DNA of 64,000 bases. It comes from Cognatishimia activa (GTDB lineage Bacteria; Pseudomonadota; Alphaproteobacteria; Rhodobacterales; Rhodobacteraceae). A program made the translations under genes and the position numbers. Numbering within the stretch: position 1 is the first letter of the stretch; each line of letters begins with the position of its first letter. Below, in pieces: positions 60,850 to 64,000 of the stretch. The stretch covers positions 1,612,001-1,676,000 of the forward strand of contig NZ_CP060010.1 in the NCBI RefSeq assembly GCF_017798205.1, read 5' to 3'. A model generated the notes under the pieces. That model had not been told where the DNA came from. It worked only from the letters and a program-made list of their open reading frames with translations, and searched no databases.

Positions 60850-61779
60850 ATGGCCGTTGCACATCATCACTATGAATTGAGCCCCGCACTGATGCTGCGC
60901 GGGAACGCCTTGGGGCTGTCCTCGATGCTGATCTGGTCGATGGCATTTCCGGCCGCTGACCTCCTACTCAAATCCTGGGACCCAATGGCGCTGACCCTGT
61001 TTCGTTTCGTGCTTTCGGTCCTTTTTCTGATCCCGATTTGGATCATGATCGAGGGCTGGCAAAAGGTGCGTAGCGCCCCGTGGCTGCGCGGCATTCTGAT
61101 CGGAGGCCCGACCTTTGGCATCGCGCCATATCTGCTGCTGGTGTCCCAAGATCTGACCTCTGCGATTACGGCGGCCATTCTGGCCTCGACCCTGCCGATT
61201 GTAAGCACATTGCTCGAAGTGATTACCGGAGAACGCAAGTTGCGCATCACTTTCGTTCTGGGCCTGGCGCTTTCTGTTGTTGGTGCGATCGTGGCCACCG
61301 GGCAGATTGAAGCGGTCTCGCTGGGGTGGGGCGCATTGGCAATGCTGGGATCTGTGGTCCTTTTTGCGGTTGGGAGTTATCTGGCGGTTCGCAATTTCCC
61401 CGAAGTTACGCCGCTTGGCCATGCAGTCTTGCCCCTAGTGGGCGGGCTGATTGTGACGGCTGCGATTTATATTGGCATGATTGCCTATGGTCTCGATGTG
61501 ATCCCACGACATCAGATCGGCTCGACCGAGATCGTCTGGCTTGTGATTTACGCCCTCGCAGGCCTCGCGATTTCACAGCTGTTGTGGGTGGCGGCTGTCG
61601 GCCAGATCGGCGTCGCGCTTGCCTCGTTCCATATCAATGCGACACCGTTCTATGTCATGATCCTGATGCTGTTTCTCGGGGCCTCCTGGGATTGGCCAGC
61701 CGCAATCGGAGCCTCGATTGTGATCCTTGGTGTGGTCGTGGCCCAATTGCGCCGCCGCGGGCGCGTGGTTCAGTCCTGA
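60850..61779 (+). CDS. DMT-family (EamA) transporter
   Basis: A 309-residue protein with about ten helices in two EamA repeats (for example SSMLIWSMAFPAADLLL and ALAGLAISQLLWVAAVGQIG). The N-terminus has a short HHH run. It is distinct from the transporter at 31.2 kb. The substrate is unknown. It converges on the DUF1285 gene with a ten-base overlap at the stops. Confidence 0.85.
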   Translation: MAVAHHHYELSPALMLRGNALGLSSMLIWSMAFPAADLLLKSWDPMALTLFRFVLSVLFLIPIWIMIEGWQKVRSAPWLRGILIGGPTFGIAPYLLLVSQDLTSAITAAILASTLPIVSTLLEVITGERKLRITFVLGLALSVVGAIVATGQIEAVSLGWGALAMLGSVVLFAVGSYLAVRNFPEVTPLGHAVLPLVGGLIVTAAIYIGMIAYGLDVIPRHQIGSTEIVWLVIYALAGLAISQLLWVAAVGQIGVALASFHINATPFYVMILMLFLGASWDWPAAIGASIVILGVVVAQLRRRGRVVQS

Positions 61780-62363
61780 CTAAGGTGCTCTGCAGGCATC
61801 ATGGGAAAAAAGGCGCCCATTGACGTGATCCCAAACATCACCGTCGCGTCGACCTTCTGTTCGTGGCCCAAGTCTATCAAACGGTAGAATGTCTTGCGGT
61901 CCAGGCGCGCTTCAAGACCTGCGCGCACCATGACATAGACGGATGGCTCCTGCGTTACCGGATCGCTAGTGAAGCGGATCGGATGGCCTTCGTCCGCTAA
62001 TACCACGTCTCCGACATGGGTTGTGAAACGCAGAGACTGCGTTCTGCCGTCCTCGGACGCATCGATGTCTAGGGCGACAAACGGGGCATCCTCAACGGTG
62101 ATCCCGACTTTCTCAACAGGGGTCACCAGAAAGTAATCCGCGCCCTCCTTCTTCAGAATCGAAGAGAACATCCGGACCATTTCCGGCCGATTGATCGGAC
62201 GGCCTTCGTGGATCCAAGTTCCGTCCCGTTTGATCTGCATATCAAGATCGCCGCAAAACGGCGGGTTCCACAGATGCACCGGTGGCAAGTCTTTGCCGTT
62301 TGCAGCCTTTTGCGCCTGCTCCAGCCCGCCTTTAGACAGATTTACACTCATTTGTGACGTCAT
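61770..62363 (-). CDS. DUF1285-family protein
   Basis: A 197-residue protein with PPVHLWNPPFCGDLDMQIKRDGTW and FSSILKKEGADYFLVTPVEKVGI, then FYRLIDLG near the end, the DUF1285 pattern. The family is of unknown function and often sits next to moxR in this order. I chose ATG 62363; a longer upstream extension on this strand overlaps moxR and is a shadow of it. Confidence 0.8.
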   Translation of the reverse strand: MTSQMSVNLSKGGLEQAQKAANGKDLPPVHLWNPPFCGDLDMQIKRDGTWIHEGRPINRPEMVRMFSSILKKEGADYFLVTPVEKVGITVEDAPFVALDIDASEDGRTQSLRFTTHVGDVVLADEGHPIRFTSDPVTQEPSVYVMVRAGLEARLDRKTFYRLIDLGHEQKVDATVMFGITSMGAFFPMMPAEHLSQD

Positions 62364-62430
62364 TCTTTTTGCCATTTGCGCTGCGCGCGATACACTTTCA
62401 GGTAGATAACTGTTTTTCAGGAGACTTGTC

Positions 62431-63438
62431 ATGTCCGACCCCAAGGAAATGCTGCGCGACATCGAGGCGCTGGGCGAAAGGCTCGGGCAGGCGAAATCCA
62501 TCATCTCGCGGCGTTTCATCGGACAAGAGAAGGTCGTTGATCTCGCCCTGGCCTCTTTGCTTTGTGGCGGCCATGCCTTGCTGATCGGCTTGCCGGGCTT
62601 GGGTAAAACACGATTGGTGGACACGCTGTCCACCGTGATGGGGCTGAATGGCAATCGCGTGCAGTTCACGCCGGATTTGATGCCCGCGGATATTCTGGGG
62701 TCCGAAGTGCTTGAGACCGGCAAGGACGGCTCCAAAGCGTTTAAATTCGTGCCGGGTCCGATCTTTTGCCAGCTTTTGATGGCGGATGAGATCAACCGCG
62801 CAAGTCCCAGGACGCAATCGGCGTTGTTGCAGGCGATGCAGGAGCGCAAAGTGACGGTCGCGGGCGAAGATCGCGCCCTGGACGCGCCCTTCCACGTGCT
62901 CGCGACGCAAAACCCGATTGAACAAGAGGGCACCTATCCGCTGCCAGAAGCACAGCTTGACCGCTTCCTCGTACAGATCGACGTGCCTTATCCCGACCGA
63001 GACACCGAACGCGATATCCTTTTGGCGACCACAGGGGCCGAAGAGGCTGAGGCCGAGGCGGTATTTTCGGGTGAAGAATTGATCGCCGCACAGACCCTCT
63101 TGCGGCAGATGCCGGTGGGTGAAAGCGTGATGGAGTTGATCCTTGATGTGGTGCGCGCCTGCCGTCCGGACGATGACAGCAGCAGCGCCCATATCCGCGA
63201 TGTTGTGGCCTGGGGGCCGGGGCCTCGGGCGGCGCAGGCCTTTATGATGATGGCACGGGCCTGGGCCTTGTTGGATGGTCGCCTTGCGCCGTCGGCAGAG
63301 GACGTGATGGCCCTCGCAGGGCCGGTTCTGAAACACCGCATGGCGCTAACCTTCGCGGCCCGCGCGCGCGGTGAAGACATCACCAATGTGATCCAAAGCG
63401 TGGTTGAAACCGCAGACCGGAAAGAGGCGGCTGCGTGA
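62431..63438 (+). CDS. MoxR-family AAA+ ATPase
   Basis: A 335-residue AAA ATPase. Walker A is LIGLPGLGKTRLV near residue 53, Walker B LLMADEINRASPRTQSALLQAM, and the sensor segment ATQNPIEQEGTYPLPEAQLDRF. MoxR proteins act as chaperones, usually with the DUF58/VWA proteins encoded downstream, in metal-centre insertion or envelope stress. The DUF58 gene overlaps its stop. AGGAG is 10 bases before the ATG. Confidence 0.93.
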   Translation: MSDPKEMLRDIEALGERLGQAKSIISRRFIGQEKVVDLALASLLCGGHALLIGLPGLGKTRLVDTLSTVMGLNGNRVQFTPDLMPADILGSEVLETGKDGSKAFKFVPGPIFCQLLMADEINRASPRTQSALLQAMQERKVTVAGEDRALDAPFHVLATQNPIEQEGTYPLPEAQLDRFLVQIDVPYPDRDTERDILLATTGAEEAEAEAVFSGEELIAAQTLLRQMPVGESVMELILDVVRACRPDDDSSSAHIRDVVAWGPGPRAAQAFMMMARAWALLDGRLAPSAEDVMALAGPVLKHRMALTFAARARGEDITNVIQSVVETADRKEAAA

Positions 63439-64000
63439 GTTCACAGCCCCAGCTCAGACGGCGCGCCGAAGCTGCGGCTGCCAAACTGCCGCCGCTCTTG
63501 GCGCGGGCAGAGCATCTGGCGAATACCGTTTTGCTGGGGGACCATGGGCGGCGGCGTTCTGGATCAGGAGATGATTTCTGGCAGTATCGCCCACTGCAGG
63601 ACGGCGACAGTTTTCGCATGATCGACTGGCGGCGCTCGGCCAAATCTGATGCGCAGTTTGTGCGGCAAAAGGAATGGCAGATTGCCCAATCGGTGAGCCT
63701 GTGGGTCGATGGGTCGGCCTCTATGTCCTATACATCAAGCAAAGATCTTGCGCCGAAATCGGACCGGGCTCAGGTCTTGGCTCTGGCCCTGTCGATCCTG
63801 CTGATCCGTGCCGGAGAACGTGTGGGGCTGGCGGGAACAGATCTGCCACCCCGTCGAGGGGATGGTCAGATCTGGCGCCTCTGTGAGGCGCTTTTGGCGC
63901 AGGGCGAGGGCGACTATGGCACGCCCGAAGCGCGCGCGATGATCCCACGGACGCGCGCTTTGTTTGTGTCGGATTTCATGGGGGACATCGCGGCTGTGCA
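63435..64000 (+). CDS. DUF58-domain protein (partial, runs off the window)
   Basis: The reading begins GTG at 63435, overlapping the moxR stop (GTGA), and stays open to the window end for 188 codons. It contains GDHGRRRSGSGDDFWQYR, the DUF58 signature DGDSFRMIDWRRSAKSD, and LWVDGSASMS, which looks like a MIDAS-type DxSxS metal site of a von Willebrand fold. It is the usual partner of MoxR. The C-terminal part is missing from the window. Confidence 0.88.
   Translation, partial: MSSQPQLRRRAEAAAAKLPPLLARAEHLANTVLLGDHGRRRSGSGDDFWQYRPLQDGDSFRMIDWRRSAKSDAQFVRQKEWQIAQSVSLWVDGSASMSYTSSKDLAPKSDRAQVLALALSILLIRAGERVGLAGTDLPPRRGDGQIWRLCEALLAQGEGDYGTPEARAMIPRTRALFVSDFMGDIAAV

Noticed and set aside
62364-62933. 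Longer N-terminus for the DUF1285 protein
   Set aside because: The extension is antisense to moxR and would have shadow-type composition; the ATG at 62363 gives a full-length family protein.

Overview
The window looks like a piece of core chromosome from a marine Rhodobacterales (Roseobacter-group) alphaproteobacterium. Support comes from the rrn operon layout (16S, tRNA-Ile, tRNA-Ala, 23S, 5S, tRNA-fMet), the fbc-type petABC operon, the C-minus form of ribosomal protein L36, DinB with an N-terminal zinc finger, and GC-rich codon use. I see no prophage, insertion sequence, CRISPR array or obvious defence island.

Layout: 0-4.2 kb holds a phenylacetate-CoA-ligase-like enzyme, a secreted caspase-like/peptidoglycan-binding protein and a Hint-domain protein. 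From 4.2 to 8.3 kb come rpmJ, tRNA-Val, an N-formylglutamate amidohydrolase, dinB, a Nudix hydrolase, pyrF and a small unknown protein. From 8.4 to 14.4 kb come clpB, a membrane-anchored glutamate-synthase-like flavoprotein and msrPQ. The rrn operon fills 14.7-20.5 kb. From 20.7 to 28.8 kb are a CBS-domain protein and the Na+-NQR locus: apbE and nqrM (flavinylation and maturation) run divergently from nqrABCDEF. From 28.9 to 34.2 kb are tRNA-Lys, dapF, mtaB, a DMT transporter, two GST-like proteins and an outer-membrane barrel. petABC (bc1 complex) lies at 34.4-37.1 kb. From 37.3 to 48.9 kb come a YcaQ-like glycosylase, trhO, pncA-pncB (NAD salvage), a GlxA-type regulator, an asparaginase, an IalB-like protein, rlmN, a ribbon-helix-helix protein, a LOG protein, dapD and two small unknowns. 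From 49 to 64 kb come dapE-GNAT-DUF2064-rnr, a WYL regulator, an MltB-type transglycosylase, a kinase-like protein, a saccharopine-dehydrogenase-like protein, polA, a second DMT transporter, a DUF1285 protein, and moxR followed by a DUF58 gene cut by the window end.

The genes mainly serve respiration (NQR, bc1), lysine/DAP and NAD metabolism, RNA modification and decay, protein quality control, DNA repair, and envelope upkeep. I found no convincing new multi-gene system. The most unusual observations are: (1) the nqr operon alternates between GC-rich and AT-rich blocks, with one switch inside nqrD and two single-base insertions that frameshift the original nqrB start; (2) paired small insertions and deletions at normally invariant sites in 16S, 23S, 5S, tRNA-fMet and the CBS-protein gene, all between 15.9 and 20.8 kb, which may be assembly error or real decay; (3) a dispersed bipartite intergenic repeat whose first arm is fused to TAG stop codons; (4) a dapD terminator built inside the opposing gene's coding sequence; (5) a DapF with serine where the second catalytic cysteine is expected.
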